From Streptomyces hyaluromycini (GTDB taxonomy: Bacteria > Actinomycetota > Actinomycetes > Streptomycetales > Streptomycetaceae): a stretch of 64,000 nucleotides of DNA. Made by a program: the position numbers and the translations under genes. Below, in pieces: positions 27,476 to 36,749 of the stretch. Location of the stretch: NCBI RefSeq assembly GCF_002217755.1, contig NZ_BCFL01000024.1:248001-312000 (forward strand). The letters run 5' to 3'. Under the pieces are notes generated by a model. The model was given only the letters and a program-made list of their open reading frames with translations. It was not told the origin of the DNA and did not search any database. How positions within the stretch are numbered: the stretch's first letter is position 1; every line of letters starts with the position of its first letter.

Positions 27476-28135
27476 CTAACCGCTCATCCAGTAGGGCTCC
27501 GGGTCCCGCCAGCGGTCGAAGGGCTGGTTGAGCGTGTACTTGCCGTCCTCCCCGAGAACGAGCATCCGCATCTCGGCGTTCCCGGGGTTGGAGAGCGACT
27601 CGAACTCCGCGACCGTCCAGTGGAACCAGCGCATGCAGAACAGCCGCATCGCCAGGCCGTGGGTCACCAGGAGCACGTTCGGCGGGTGGTCCGGCGCCTC
27701 GAAGCTGCGAAACAGGCTCTCCAGGAAGCCGCCGACGCGGTCGTACACGTCGGCACCGGACTCACCCTGGGGGAAGCGGAAGAAGAAGTGTCCGTACGCG
27801 TCCCGGTACGTCTTCTGCAGCCGCACGTCGTCGCGGTCCTGCCAGTTTCCCCAGTCCTGCTCGCGCAGCCGGGGCTCCTCACGCACGCGTATGAGATCCG
27901 GGTCCAGGTGGAAGGCGCGGAGGGTCTCGTGCGTACGGCGGTACGGGGAGACGTACACGCTGACAGGTTCTCGGCCGAAGATCTCCCGGACGCGCTTGCC
28001 GGTCTCTTCAGCCTGCCGCCAGCCCCGCTCGGTCAGGGCCAGCGCGTGGTCGGGTTCCCGCTCGTACACGGAGTCGTCGACATTGCCGGTTGACTCGCCG
28101 TGCCGGACAAGGACGATGCGCCGTGGTCGTGCCAT
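27476..28135 (-). CDS. Histidine phosphatase superfamily protein
   Basis: 219 aa. The phosphoglycerate-mutase-like signature LVRHGESTGN with the phospho-accepting His is at residues ~8-17; SPYRRTHET supplies the second Arg and VTHGLAMRL the second His. A Glu in REQDWGNWQD fits the proton donor position. It is a small soluble phosphatase; the real substrate may be a sugar or nucleotide phosphate. It precedes the ADP-ribosylglycohydrolase gene by 10 bases, which suggests a shared role in ADP-ribose or nucleotide metabolism (inference). Confidence 0.9.
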   Translation of the reverse strand: MARPRRIVLVRHGESTGNVDDSVYEREPDHALALTERGWRQAEETGKRVREIFGREPVSVYVSPYRRTHETLRAFHLDPDLIRVREEPRLREQDWGNWQDRDDVRLQKTYRDAYGHFFFRFPQGESGADVYDRVGGFLESLFRSFEAPDHPPNVLLVTHGLAMRLFCMRWFHWTVAEFESLSNPGNAEMRMLVLGEDGKYTLNQPFDRWRDPEPYWMSG

Positions 28136-28221
28136 GCCAAAACCCTAGATCGAGTGACGAAAAATCGAGCACTCGGACGGGCCCCATACAGCGCAGGTCA
28201 CACAAATCACGGGTTGGATAT

Positions 28222-28827
28222 TCAAACGATCCAGCTCGGTTCGAGCTCCACGATGTCACCCGTGAGGGCCGCGATGTCGGCCTCCGTCTGGGCGCGCAAG
28301 GCCAGCCGCTCCACCCGTTCGGTGCGGTACTTGCCGTGCTCGGCGGCCGACCGCCACATGGAAAGGATCATGAACTCGTGCGCCGGGGCCTCCGCGAACA
28401 TGCCACGGATCATGCCGGGCGAGCCGGCCATCGCCGGGTTCCAGACCTTCTCCTGCATCAGCGTGAAGTGTTCGACGCGCTCCTCGTGCACCCGGCAGAG
28501 GGCCACCCGGACCAGGTCGCTGTCCGTGAACCGCGGTTCGAAGCCGGTCTTCACATCGAACCGGTACTCGAACAGCTTGACCTGCTGGTCCTTGTACGTG
28601 CCGGACTGGGACGCGGCCAGGCGATCATGCGAACGCGCCATGAAGGAGTCGTAGAAGGCACGGCTCTCCCAGAAGGCGAAGATGTGCGCCACTCCGGGTC
28701 GCTGCCGACTCCATCCCCCACCCTGTCCCCGAAATCCCGGCTCCCCCAGAAGCCCCGCCCATTTCCGCTGCCCCCGCTCGAAGCCCCTGCGGTCAACCAC
28801 GGTGCAGCGAATCCACTTGACCAGCAC
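28222..28827 (-). CDS. YdbC/DUF4937-like antibiotic-monooxygenase-fold protein
   Basis: 201 aa from a GTG. Two repeats of a small ferredoxin-like alpha/beta fold can be discerned: residues ~1-95 (KWIRCTV ... AHIFAFWESRAFYDSFM) and ~105-201 (VRVALCRVHEERVEHF ... EFMILSMWRSAAEHGKYR). This is the pattern of the YdbC / DUF4937 group in the dimeric alpha-beta barrel superfamily. Its role is unknown; some relatives degrade haem or oxidise polyketides. It is divergent from the TerD-family gene. Confidence 0.72.
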   Translation of the reverse strand: MLVKWIRCTVVDRRGFERGQRKWAGLLGEPGFRGQGGGWSRQRPGVAHIFAFWESRAFYDSFMARSHDRLAASQSGTYKDQQVKLFEYRFDVKTGFEPRFTDSDLVRVALCRVHEERVEHFTLMQEKVWNPAMAGSPGMIRGMFAEAPAHEFMILSMWRSAAEHGKYRTERVERLALRAQTEADIAALTGDIVELEPSWIV

Positions 28828-28978
28828 CGCGCCATCGTAAGGCCATGGAGCGTGGCGCCGGTCACGCTCCGGCTGAGATCACCCGCGCATGCGCCCCCGC
28901 GCGCGTGGCACGATGGACAAAGAGCCTGGGCAGCCCGTCAATTGGGGCAGTGGACCTCTAGGGGGAAGGGGACGCGTG

Positions 28979-29512
28979 ATGAGCGGTTTCAGTAAGGCGA
29001 TGAGCAAGGTCGAGGTCGCGGTGAAGTGGGATCCCAGCCCTTCCGGGCAGCCGCCCACCGATCTCGACGTCATCGCCGGGACGTTCACAAGGACCGACCC
29101 GTACGGAACTCCGGCCTATCTCGTGCACTTCGACAGCCGTTCACCCGACGGCACGATCTTTCTCAACCGGGACAGCCAGGACGGCAAGGGCTTCGGCTGG
29201 GACGAGGTGATGACACTGGAACTGGACCGGCTCGACAGCCGGTACGCGCGCGTGGTCGTCGGAGTCGTCATCCAACAGCGGGCCACGCACCGCACGTTCG
29301 TGAATGTCCTGAACCCGGCCGTCCGCGTCCGGGAGGGCTACAACGTGCTGGCCGAGGACGACTTCGGCTCGGTTCTCGGGTCGACGGCGGCCGCCGTCGC
29401 GGAGTTCGTGCGCGACGGGTCCGGGGACTGGAGCTTCCGGCCCGGACTGCACGGCTTCGAGGACGACCCGGTGGTCTTCACCCGGGAGATGGGCGGACTC
29501 GGCCGTCCCTGA
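28979..29512 (+). CDS. TerD-family stress protein
   Basis: 177 aa from the ATG at 28979, with AAGGGG upstream; a GTG directly before it (28976) is also possible. TerD features include VAVKWDPSPSG, a DLDVIAGTF-type strand (DLD), HFDSRSPDGTIFLN and a calcium-binding-like loop DSQDGKGFGWDE. Family members are cytoplasmic Ca2+-binding proteins linked with tellurite, oxidative and membrane stress. This one stands alone and not in a tellurite operon. A perfect palindromic terminator follows. Confidence 0.87.
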   Translation: MSGFSKAMSKVEVAVKWDPSPSGQPPTDLDVIAGTFTRTDPYGTPAYLVHFDSRSPDGTIFLNRDSQDGKGFGWDEVMTLELDRLDSRYARVVVGVVIQQRATHRTFVNVLNPAVRVREGYNVLAEDDFGSVLGSTAAAVAEFVRDGSGDWSFRPGLHGFEDDPVVFTREMGGLGRP

Positions 29513-29541
29513 CGGCGAACGACCACCCGAGCGGACAAACG

Positions 29542-29575
29542 GTAAGGGGCGCCGGCCATGGCCGGCGCCCCTTAC
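29542..29575. terminator. Perfect palindrome between TerD gene and nrdJ
   Basis: All 34 bases form a perfect palindrome with no loop, beginning GTAAGGGGC and ending GCCCCTTAC. It lies between two convergent genes and should end transcription from both sides. Confidence 0.85.
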
Positions 29576-29594
29576 TTCACGTCACATCGACTCG

Positions 29595-32492
29595 TCAGCT
29601 GCAGCCGCTGGTCGAGCCGCAGCCCTCGCAGATGTAGCAGGAGCCGGCCCGCTGCATCTTGGTACCGCAGGAGAAGCAGAGCGGGGCGTCGGCCTGGATG
29701 CCCAGCTGCATCTCCACCAGCTCGGCGCTGGTGTGCGCCTGCCTCGGGGCGGGCTTGGCCGAGCCGAGCTCGGTCCGCGGGGCGGCGACGGCCTTCAGCT
29801 CCTGGGCGCGCGGCGCCGACTGGGCCAGGCCCTCGACGTCGACCTCGTCGTCGATGGTCGGCTCGTACGAACCGGTGTCCAGGTGCCGCTGACGCTCCTC
29901 GGCGGAGTGGATGCCGAGCGCGGAGCGCGTCTCGAACGGCAGGAAGTCCAGCGCCAGGCGGCGGAAGATGTAGTCGACGATCGACTGCGCCATCCGCACG
30001 TCCGGGTCGTCCGTCATGCCGGCCGGCTCGAAGCGCATGTTGGTGAACTTCGAGACGTACGTCTCGAGCGGCACACCGTACTGGAGGCCGACGGAGACCG
30101 CGATGGAGAAGGCGTCCATCATGCCCGCGAGGGTCGAGCCCTGCTTGGACATCTTGAGGAAGACCTCGCCCAGGCCGTCGTCCGGGTAGGAGTTGGCCGT
30201 CATGTAGCCCTCGGCGCCGCCGACGGTGAAGGACGTGGTGATGCCGGGACGACCCTTCGGCAGGCGCTTGCGGACCGGGCGGTACTCGATGACCTTCTCG
30301 ACCGTCTCGCGGATGGTCGCCTCGGCCTTCTCCGTGACCTCGGCCTTCTCCTTCTCCTTGGTCTTGGCGGAGAGCGGCTGGCCGACCTTGCAGTTGTCAC
30401 GGTAGATCGCGAGCGCCTTGACGCCGAGCTTCCAGGCCTCGAAGTAGATCTCCTCGACCTCCTCGACGGTCGCCGTCTCCGGCATGTTGACCGTCTTGGA
30501 GATCGCACCGGAGATCCAGGGCTGGATCGCGGCCATCATGCGGACGTGGCCCATCGGGGAGATGGCGCGCTCGCCCATGGCGCAGTCGAAGACCTCGTAG
30601 TGCCCGTGCTTGAGGCCGGGAGCGTCGATCACATTGCCGTTCTCGGCGATGTGGGCGACGATCGCCTCGATCTGCTCCTCCTGGTAGCCCAGGCGGCGCA
30701 GGGCCTGCGGGACCGTGCCGTTGACGATCTGCATCGAGCCGCCGCCGACCAGCTTCTTGAACTTGACCAGGGCCAGGTCGGGCTCGACGCCGGTGGTGTC
30801 GCAGGACATCGCGAGACCGATGGTGCCGGTGGGGGCGAGGACGGACGCCTGGGAGTTACGGAAACCGTTCTTCTCACCGAGGCGCACCACGTCCTGCCAG
30901 GCCTCCGTGGCGGCGGCCCAGACCGGGGTGTCCAGGTCGTCGGTGCGGACGGCCACGGTGTTGGCGTCGGCGTGCTGCTTCATGACGCGGTTGTGGGCGT
31001 CGGCGTTGCGGGCGTAGCCGTCGTAGGGGCCGACGACCGCGGCGAGCTCGGCGGAGCGCTTGTAGGCGGTGCCGGTCATCAGGGAGGTGATGGCACCGGC
31101 GAGGGCGCGGCCGCCGTCGGAGTCGTAGGCGTGGCCGGTCGCCATGAGCAGGGCGCCGAGGTTGGCGTAGCCGATGCCGAGCTGGCGGAAGGCGCGGGTG
31201 TTCTCGCCGATCTTCTGGGTCGGGAAGTCCGCGAAGCAGATGGAGATGTCCATCGCGGTGATGACCAGCTCGACGACCTTGGTGAAGCGGTCGACGTCGA
31301 AGGACTGGCTGCCCTTGCCGTCGTCCTTCAGGAACTTCATCAGGTTCAGCGAGGCGAGGTTGCAGGACGTGTTGTCCAGGTGCATGTACTCGCTGCAGGG
31401 GTTCGAGCCGTTGATCCGGCCGGACTCCGGGCAGGTGTGCCAGTGGTTGATGGTGTCGTCGTACTGGATGCCCGGGTCGGCGCAGGCCCAGGCCGCCTCG
31501 GCCATCTTCCGGAACAGGCTCTTGGCCTCGACCTCTTCGATGACCTCGCCGGTCATCCGGGCGCGCAGACCGAACCGGCCGCCCTGCTCGACCGCCGTCA
31601 TGAACTCGTCGTTCACGCGGACCGAGTTGTTGGCGTTCTGGTACTGGACGGAGGTGATGTCGTCGCCGCCCAGGTCCATGTCGAAGCCCGCGTCGCGGAG
31701 GGCGCGGATCTTCTCCTCCTCCTTGACCTTGGTCTCGATGAAGTCCTCGATGTCGGGGTGGTCGACGTCCAGGATGACCATCTTGGCGGCGCGGCGGGTG
31801 GCGCCGCCCGACTTGATGGTGCCTGCGGAGGCGTCGGCGCCGCGCATGAAGGAGACCGGGCCGGAGGCGTTGCCACCGGAGGAGAGCAGCTCCTTGGAGG
31901 AGCGGATCCGGGAGAGGTTCAGGCCGGCACCGGAGCCGCCCTTGAAGATCATGCCCTCTTCCTTGTACCAGTCGAGGATCGACTCCATGGAGTCGTCGAC
32001 GGACAGGATGAAGCAGGCGGAGACCTGCTGGGGCTGCGGGGTGCCCACGTTGAACCACACGGGGCTGTTGAAGCTGAAGATCTGGTGCAGGAGGGCGTAC
32101 GCCAGCTCGTGCTCGAAGATCTCGGCGTCGGCGGGCGAGGCGAAGTACTTGTACTCCTCGCCGGCCTTCCGGTACGTCTTCACGATGCGGTCGATCAGCT
32201 GCCTGAGACCGGTCTCGCGCTGCGGGGTGCCGACGGCACCGCGGAAGTACTTGCTGGTGACGATGTTGACCGCGTTCACCGACCAGAAGTCGGGGAACTC
32301 GACGCCACGCTGCTCGAAGTTGACCGAGCCGTCGCGCCAGTTGGTCATGACGACGTCACGGCGCTCCCAGCTCACCTCGTCGTACGGATGCACGCCGGGG
32401 GTGGTGTGGATGCGCTCGATACGCAGTCCCTTGGTGGCCTTGGTTCCCTTCGCGCGGGAACTCCGTGCCGGACCGCTCGCCGTCTCTGTCAT
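29595..32492 (-). CDS. nrdJ: Vitamin B12-dependent class II ribonucleotide reductase
   Basis: 965 aa. Key motifs include GSGAGLNLSRIRSS, the NPCSEY active-site motif with the conserved SCNLASLNL, and PTGTIGLAMSCDTTGVEPD. The C terminus has a zinc-ribbon-like cysteine cluster (CFSCG, CYICEGCGS) that shuttles reducing equivalents. It reduces ribonucleotides to deoxyribonucleotides with adenosylcobalamin, without needing oxygen. It follows nrdR by 164 bases on the same strand and forms the known nrdRJ operon of Streptomyces, repressed by NrdR when dNTPs are plentiful. No cobalamin riboswitch was seen upstream of it or of nrdR. Confidence 0.96.
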   Translation of the reverse strand: MTETASGPARSSRAKGTKATKGLRIERIHTTPGVHPYDEVSWERRDVVMTNWRDGSVNFEQRGVEFPDFWSVNAVNIVTSKYFRGAVGTPQRETGLRQLIDRIVKTYRKAGEEYKYFASPADAEIFEHELAYALLHQIFSFNSPVWFNVGTPQPQQVSACFILSVDDSMESILDWYKEEGMIFKGGSGAGLNLSRIRSSKELLSSGGNASGPVSFMRGADASAGTIKSGGATRRAAKMVILDVDHPDIEDFIETKVKEEEKIRALRDAGFDMDLGGDDITSVQYQNANNSVRVNDEFMTAVEQGGRFGLRARMTGEVIEEVEAKSLFRKMAEAAWACADPGIQYDDTINHWHTCPESGRINGSNPCSEYMHLDNTSCNLASLNLMKFLKDDGKGSQSFDVDRFTKVVELVITAMDISICFADFPTQKIGENTRAFRQLGIGYANLGALLMATGHAYDSDGGRALAGAITSLMTGTAYKRSAELAAVVGPYDGYARNADAHNRVMKQHADANTVAVRTDDLDTPVWAAATEAWQDVVRLGEKNGFRNSQASVLAPTGTIGLAMSCDTTGVEPDLALVKFKKLVGGGSMQIVNGTVPQALRRLGYQEEQIEAIVAHIAENGNVIDAPGLKHGHYEVFDCAMGERAISPMGHVRMMAAIQPWISGAISKTVNMPETATVEEVEEIYFEAWKLGVKALAIYRDNCKVGQPLSAKTKEKEKAEVTEKAEATIRETVEKVIEYRPVRKRLPKGRPGITTSFTVGGAEGYMTANSYPDDGLGEVFLKMSKQGSTLAGMMDAFSIAVSVGLQYGVPLETYVSKFTNMRFEPAGMTDDPDVRMAQSIVDYIFRRLALDFLPFETRSALGIHSAEERQRHLDTGSYEPTIDDEVDVEGLAQSAPRAQELKAVAAPRTELGSAKPAPRQAHTSAELVEMQLGIQADAPLCFSCGTKMQRAGSCYICEGCGSTSGCS

Positions 32493-32656
32493 GCCGCCTC
32501 CCTGTACGGGCTAAAACGCCCTGAAATGCCACGATGTTCCCGTGACACACTGTTCTGTTTTCGCGTCACGAGTGCTCTCAGCTGCCACCCGCAACAAGTC
32601 CTGGATCGCCGCCCGACAACCGGATCCGGGCCCTCCGCCCGGTTCCGATCCGCCCG

Positions 32657-33208
32657 TCAGCCGGCGATGTGATCGGGTGCGGGCACCCGTGCGCTCCCGC
32701 CTGGCCCGTGATCGTCCTCCCGGCCCCCCGCTCCCGCGTCTTCGCCGTCCGCGGCGGGGTCCTGCGCAGCCTGCCTGAGCTCCGCGATCGCGGCCTCGAA
32801 GTCCTCAAGCGAGTCGAACGCCCGGTAGACGGAGGCGAATCGCAGATAGGCGACCAGATCGAGTTCCTGCAACGGACCGAGTATGGCCAGCCCCACGTCG
32901 TGGGTGGTCAGCTCGGCACTTCCGGTGGCCCGCACCGCCTCCTCGACCCGCTGGCCGAGCTGGGCGAGCGCGTCCTCGGTGACAGGCCGTCCCTGGCATG
33001 CCTTGCGCACGCCGTTGATGACCTTGGTACGACTGAAAGGCTCGGTGACTCCGGATCGCTTGACCACCATGAGCGAGCAGGTCTCCACGGTCGTGAAACG
33101 ACGGGAGCAGTCCGGACACTGGCGGCGCCTGCGGATCGACGTGCCGTCGTCGGTCGTACGACTGTCGACCACGCGGCTGTCGGGGTGCCTGCAGAAGGGG
33201 CAGTGCAT
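32657..33208 (-). CDS. nrdR: Transcriptional repressor NrdR
   Basis: 183 aa from the ATG at 33208 (MHCPFCRHPDSRVVDSR), chosen because the family begins there and GGAGGG is nine bases upstream; a TTG at 33217 is possible. The N-terminal zinc ribbon holds CPFC and CPDCSRRF. The ATP-cone domain covers the middle (VVKRSGVTEPFSRTKVINGVRKAC in pieces), binding ATP/dATP to control DNA binding. The C-terminal extension is acidic and rich in Gly/Asp. It represses ribonucleotide reductase genes, including its own operon with nrdJ, through two boxes just upstream. Confidence 0.96.
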   Translation of the reverse strand: MHCPFCRHPDSRVVDSRTTDDGTSIRRRRQCPDCSRRFTTVETCSLMVVKRSGVTEPFSRTKVINGVRKACQGRPVTEDALAQLGQRVEEAVRATGSAELTTHDVGLAILGPLQELDLVAYLRFASVYRAFDSLEDFEAAIAELRQAAQDPAADGEDAGAGGREDDHGPGGSARVPAPDHIAG

Positions 33209-33315
33209 GATCTCCAACCCTCCTCACAGCAGACTCAATGGCCTCGCTGGGCCACATGGGCCCCTCGAAGCAGCCCCAAGCATAGGCGATCTCAGAGAGA
33301 CCGGAGACCCGGGGG

Positions 33316-33330
33316 ACCACAACTTGTGGG
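33316..33330. promoter_or_regulatory. NrdR box (distal to nrdR box pair, first)
   Basis: CCACAACTTGTGG (33317-33329) is a perfect palindrome around one base. Its centre is 31 bp, three helical turns, from the second box, the spacing used for cooperative NrdR binding. Confidence 0.85.
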
Positions 33331-33346
33331 CTGCGGTAGCAATCCA

Positions 33347-33361
33347 ACCACTAGATGTGGT
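33347..33361. promoter_or_regulatory. NrdR box (second)
   Basis: ACCACTAGATGTGGT, palindromic with CCAC/GTGG arms, centred 31 bp from the first box and about 145 bases upstream of the nrdR start. Confidence 0.85.
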
Positions 33362-33638
33362 GATTGGCTGATACATCGCCAGGTTGCGCGTGTCGCACAC
33401 GTACCGCTATGGCGGATACGGAGATACCGTGGGCGCCGCACGGAGGTCACGTGCGACTCCGGCGCAGATGGGGAGGTACATCCCGGTCAGCGGCGGCCAG
33501 GATGGCAGACTGGGCACACCCACAAGGCCATCACCTCGGCGGTGAAGAGTACAACAATGGGCCCTTTTGCCCGCTGGGTACCGCGTGAGCCATACACCCA
33601 GACATGTGATCACGTACGGTGAACCGCGTTTTTTCACT

Positions 33639-33652
33639 CGAACGTGTGTTTG
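33639..33652. promoter_or_regulatory. LexA (SOS) box of lexA
   Basis: CGAACGTGTGTTTG matches the actinobacterial SOS box CGAAC-N4-GTTYG. It lies 60 bases upstream of the lexA GTG, so LexA should repress itself. Confidence 0.88.
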
Positions 33653-33712
33653 GCGCAACCTTTCGAAAGCAACTACCGTTGTCCAGCAGGGAGACCATCG
33701 AGAGGGGCCGAC

Positions 33713-34492
33713 GTGACCACGACCGCTGACAGTGCCACCATCACCGCCCAGGACCGCTCCCAGGGCCGACTCGACCCGGTGCATGCCATGAACGAAGCCG
33801 TGAATCCCGAGGGACACAAGCGTTCCCTGCCGGGCCGACCTCCAGGCATCCGGGCTGACAGCTCGGGCCTCACCGACCGGCAACGCCGGGTGATCGAGGT
33901 GATCCGGGACTCGGTGCAGCGGCGGGGCTACCCGCCGTCGATGCGCGAGATCGGCCAGGCCGTCGGCCTGTCCAGCACGTCCTCGGTGGCGCACCAGCTG
34001 ATGGCACTGGAGCGCAAGGGCTTCCTGCGCCGTGACCCGCACCGCCCGCGGGCGTACGAGGTGCGCGGATCCGACCAGGCCGTGAGCGTGCAGCCCACGG
34101 ACACCGCCGGAAAGCCCGCCGCGTCGTACGTCCCGCTGGTCGGCCGGATCGCCGCCGGTGGGCCGATCCTCGCCGAGGAGTCGGTCGAGGACGTCTTCCC
34201 CCTCCCCCGGCAGCTGGTCGGCGACGGCGAGCTGTTCGTACTCAAGGTCGTCGGTGACTCCATGATCGAGGCCGCGATCTGCGACGGCGACTGGGTCACC
34301 GTCCGCCGCCAGCCGGTCGCCGAGAACGGCGACATCGTCGCCGCCATGCTCGACGGCGAGGCCACCGTCAAGCGCTTCAAGCGCGAGGACGGCCACGTCT
34401 GGCTCCTCCCCCACAACGCGGCCTACGAGCCGATCCCCGGCGACGACGCGACCATCCTGGGCAAGGTCGTCGCGGTACTGCGGCGCGTGTGA
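33713..34492 (+). CDS. lexA: SOS repressor LexA
   Basis: 259 aa from a GTG with AGGGG six bases upstream; the family core begins ~45 residues later, so translation could also start at an internal ATG near 33788. The winged helix includes SMREIGQAVGLSSTSSVAHQL. The self-cleavage site is the Ala-Gly in GRIAAGGP, with catalytic Ser in VVGDSM and Lys in ATVKRF. It represses DNA repair genes until RecA-ssDNA triggers cleavage. An SOS box lies directly upstream, and the divergent partner is nrdRJ. A bidirectional terminator separates it from the DinG-like helicase. Confidence 0.96.
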   Translation: MTTTADSATITAQDRSQGRLDPVHAMNEAVNPEGHKRSLPGRPPGIRADSSGLTDRQRRVIEVIRDSVQRRGYPPSMREIGQAVGLSSTSSVAHQLMALERKGFLRRDPHRPRAYEVRGSDQAVSVQPTDTAGKPAASYVPLVGRIAAGGPILAEESVEDVFPLPRQLVGDGELFVLKVVGDSMIEAAICDGDWVTVRRQPVAENGDIVAAMLDGEATVKRFKREDGHVWLLPHNAAYEPIPGDDATILGKVVAVLRRV

Positions 34493-34598
34493 CGCCTGCG
34501 GCGGGCGGTCACATCGCCCGCCCTCCGATCGGGCCCCGGGACCCCTGCGCCGGTTCCGGGGTCCTGCTCTGTCCGGAACCGCTTCATTCACCACTCTG

Positions 34599-34648
34599 GA
34601 TCGTGGGTAGGCCTGTCCCCGCGTCGGGACAGGCCGCCACCCACGATC
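34599..34648. terminator. Bidirectional terminator after lexA
   Basis: GATCGTGGGT (34599-34608) pairs with ACCCACGATC (34639-34648) and GCCTGTCCC (34611-34619) with GGGACAGGC (34626-34634), with a small internal bulge. It ends at the stop of the convergent helicase gene. Confidence 0.82.
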
Positions 34649-36623
34649 ATTCCGTCTCCGCCTGACGCGCAGCCGCGTCAATCGCCGCCAGCGACTTCCG
34701 CGCCTGGTTACGGTCCGTGGTGTACCAGAAGTCGGGCAGTGAGGACTTGAGATAGCCGCCGTACCGCGCGGTGGCCAGCCGCTGGTCGAGCACGGCCACC
34801 ACGCCGCGGTCGCCCGACGCGCGTACGAGCCGGCCGGCCCCCTGCGCCATCAGGAGCGCGGCATGGGTGGCGGCGACTGCCATGAAGCCGTTGCCGCCGG
34901 CGTCCTCGACGGCCTTCTGCCGGGCGCTCATCAGCGGGTCGTCCGGGCGCGGGAACGGGATCTTGTCCATGACGACCAGCTGGCAGCTGGGGCCGGGGAC
35001 GTCGACGCCCTGCCACAGCGACAGCGTGCCGAAGAGACAGGTCCTGGGGTCCGCCGCGAAGTTCTTGATCAGTTCGCCGAGGGTCTCCTCGCCCTGTAGG
35101 AGTATCGGGAACTCGGGAATCCGGACACGCAGTTCCTCGGCGGCCTGCTGGGCGGCCCGCATCGAGGAGAAGAGGCCGAGGGTGCGGCCCCCGGCGGCCT
35201 GGATCAGCTCGGTCAGTTCGTCGAGCATGTCGGCGCGGTCGCCGTCCCGTGCGGGACGGGACAGATGCTTGGCAACGTAGAGAATGCCCTGTTTCGGGTA
35301 GTCGAAGGGTGAGCCGACGTCGACACCCCGCCACTTCGGGAGGTCGTCGCCTTCGGTGCCCTCCGGGGCGAGACCCAGGGATGCGCCGACGCCGTTGAAG
35401 TCGCCGCCGAGCTTGAGGGTCGCCGAGGTGAGGACGACCGAGCGGTCCGCGAAGAGCTTCTCCCTGAGCAGGCCCGACACCGACATCGGGGCGACACGTA
35501 GGGAGGCACCGAAGCGGTCGTGGCGTTCGTACCAGACGACGTCCCACTCGGAGCCGCTCACGATCCGCTCCGCCACGTCGTGCACGGTCTCCACCGAGGC
35601 CAGCGCCTGCTTGCGGACCGCGTCCTCGTCCTGGACCGACTTGTCGCGGGTCGTACCGATCGCGGAGATCACGGTCCGGGAGGCGTCCCTGAGCGCCGCC
35701 AAGGCGTACCCGAGATCCTCCGGGATCTCCTCCAGGCGCCCCGGCAGGGCCAGCTCCATCAACCGTTCGAAGCCCTCGGCGGCGGTCTGCAGCTGGTCGG
35801 CGGCCTTCTCGTCGACCAGTTTGGCGGCACGCCGAACCGCACGGTTGACCTGGCCCGGAGTGAGTTCGCCGGTGGCCACGCCGGTGACCCGGGAGACCAG
35901 TTCGTGCGCCTCGTCCACGATCAGCACCTCGTGCTGCGGGAGCACCGGGGCACCCTCGATGGCGTCGATCGCGAGCAGGGCGTGATTGGTGACGACCACC
36001 TCGGCGAGCTTCGCGCGCTCACGGGCCATCTCGGCGAAGCACTCGGCGCCGTAGGCACATTTGGACGCGCCGAGGCACTCCCGGGAGGAGACCGAGACCT
36101 GGGCCCACGCCTTGTCGGAAACGCCCGGCGTGAGGTCGTCGCGGTCGCCGTTCTCGGTCTCGTCGGCCCAGTCGCGCAGCCGGAGCAGGTCCTGGCCGAG
36201 CTTGCTGGTGGGCGCGGCCGCCTCGAACTGGTCGAAGAGGCCCTCCTCCTCGTCCTGCGGCATGCCCTCGTGCAGCCGGTGCAGGCACACGTAGTTCGAC
36301 CTGCCCTTGAGCATGGCGAACTCCGGGCGACGGCGCAGCAGCGGGTGCAGGGCGTCGACGGTGCGCGGCAGATCCCGCTCGACGAGCTGTCTCTGCAGGG
36401 CGAGGGTCGCCGTCGCCACGACGACCCGCTCTCCGTGTGCGAGCGCGGGCACCAGATAGCCGAGTGACTTACCGGTGCCGGTGCCGGCCTGGACCAGCAG
36501 ATGGGATCCGTCGTCGATCGCTTCGGCGACCGATTCGGCCATGGTCACCTGGCCGGGGCGCTCCGTACCGCCGACAGCTGTGACAGCGGCATGCAGGAGT
36601 TCAGGGAGTGAGGGCTTCGTCAT
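34647..36623 (-). CDS. DinG/XPD-type ATP-dependent DNA helicase
   Basis: 658 aa. Walker A AGTGTGKS and the DEAH box VDEAHELVSR define a superfamily 2 helicase. Four Cys residues, in YVCLHRL, SRECLGASKCAYGAECF, sit where XPD/DinG proteins bind a 4Fe-4S cluster. Motifs near GLFSSMRAAQQA and QGAGRLVRASGDRG form the second RecA-like lobe. It should unwind DNA 5'-3', including forked or R-loop structures. It is next to lexA, suggesting SOS-related function, but no LexA box was seen upstream of it, and the two genes converge. Confidence 0.9.
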   Translation of the reverse strand: MTKPSLPELLHAAVTAVGGTERPGQVTMAESVAEAIDDGSHLLVQAGTGTGKSLGYLVPALAHGERVVVATATLALQRQLVERDLPRTVDALHPLLRRRPEFAMLKGRSNYVCLHRLHEGMPQDEEEGLFDQFEAAAPTSKLGQDLLRLRDWADETENGDRDDLTPGVSDKAWAQVSVSSRECLGASKCAYGAECFAEMARERAKLAEVVVTNHALLAIDAIEGAPVLPQHEVLIVDEAHELVSRVTGVATGELTPGQVNRAVRRAAKLVDEKAADQLQTAAEGFERLMELALPGRLEEIPEDLGYALAALRDASRTVISAIGTTRDKSVQDEDAVRKQALASVETVHDVAERIVSGSEWDVVWYERHDRFGASLRVAPMSVSGLLREKLFADRSVVLTSATLKLGGDFNGVGASLGLAPEGTEGDDLPKWRGVDVGSPFDYPKQGILYVAKHLSRPARDGDRADMLDELTELIQAAGGRTLGLFSSMRAAQQAAEELRVRIPEFPILLQGEETLGELIKNFAADPRTCLFGTLSLWQGVDVPGPSCQLVVMDKIPFPRPDDPLMSARQKAVEDAGGNGFMAVAATHAALLMAQGAGRLVRASGDRGVVAVLDQRLATARYGGYLKSSLPDFWYTTDRNQARKSLAAIDAAARQAETE

Positions 36624-36724
36624 AGCGCGACCACCCTACGACCCGGCACTGACAATCGGGCGATCAAGGCGGGGACGTGGGGTGGGATCACGCCGGGGGC
36701 TCCTGGACGGGCAGACCAAGGGAG

Positions 36725-36749
36725 AGGGCCGGGCCGGCGGCCGGGCCCT
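36725..36749. terminator. Weak hairpin between acetyltransferase and helicase genes
   Basis: AGGGCC (36725-36730) pairs with GGCCCT (36744-36749), with a central GGCC pairing inside, then T-rich sequence on the plus strand. It could separate the siderophore operon from the helicase gene. Confidence 0.4.

Noticed and set aside
32493..33712. Cobalamin riboswitch upstream of nrdJ or nrdR
   Set aside because: I looked for the conserved B12-box and supporting stems because nrdJ uses B12, but found only NrdR boxes and the SOS box.
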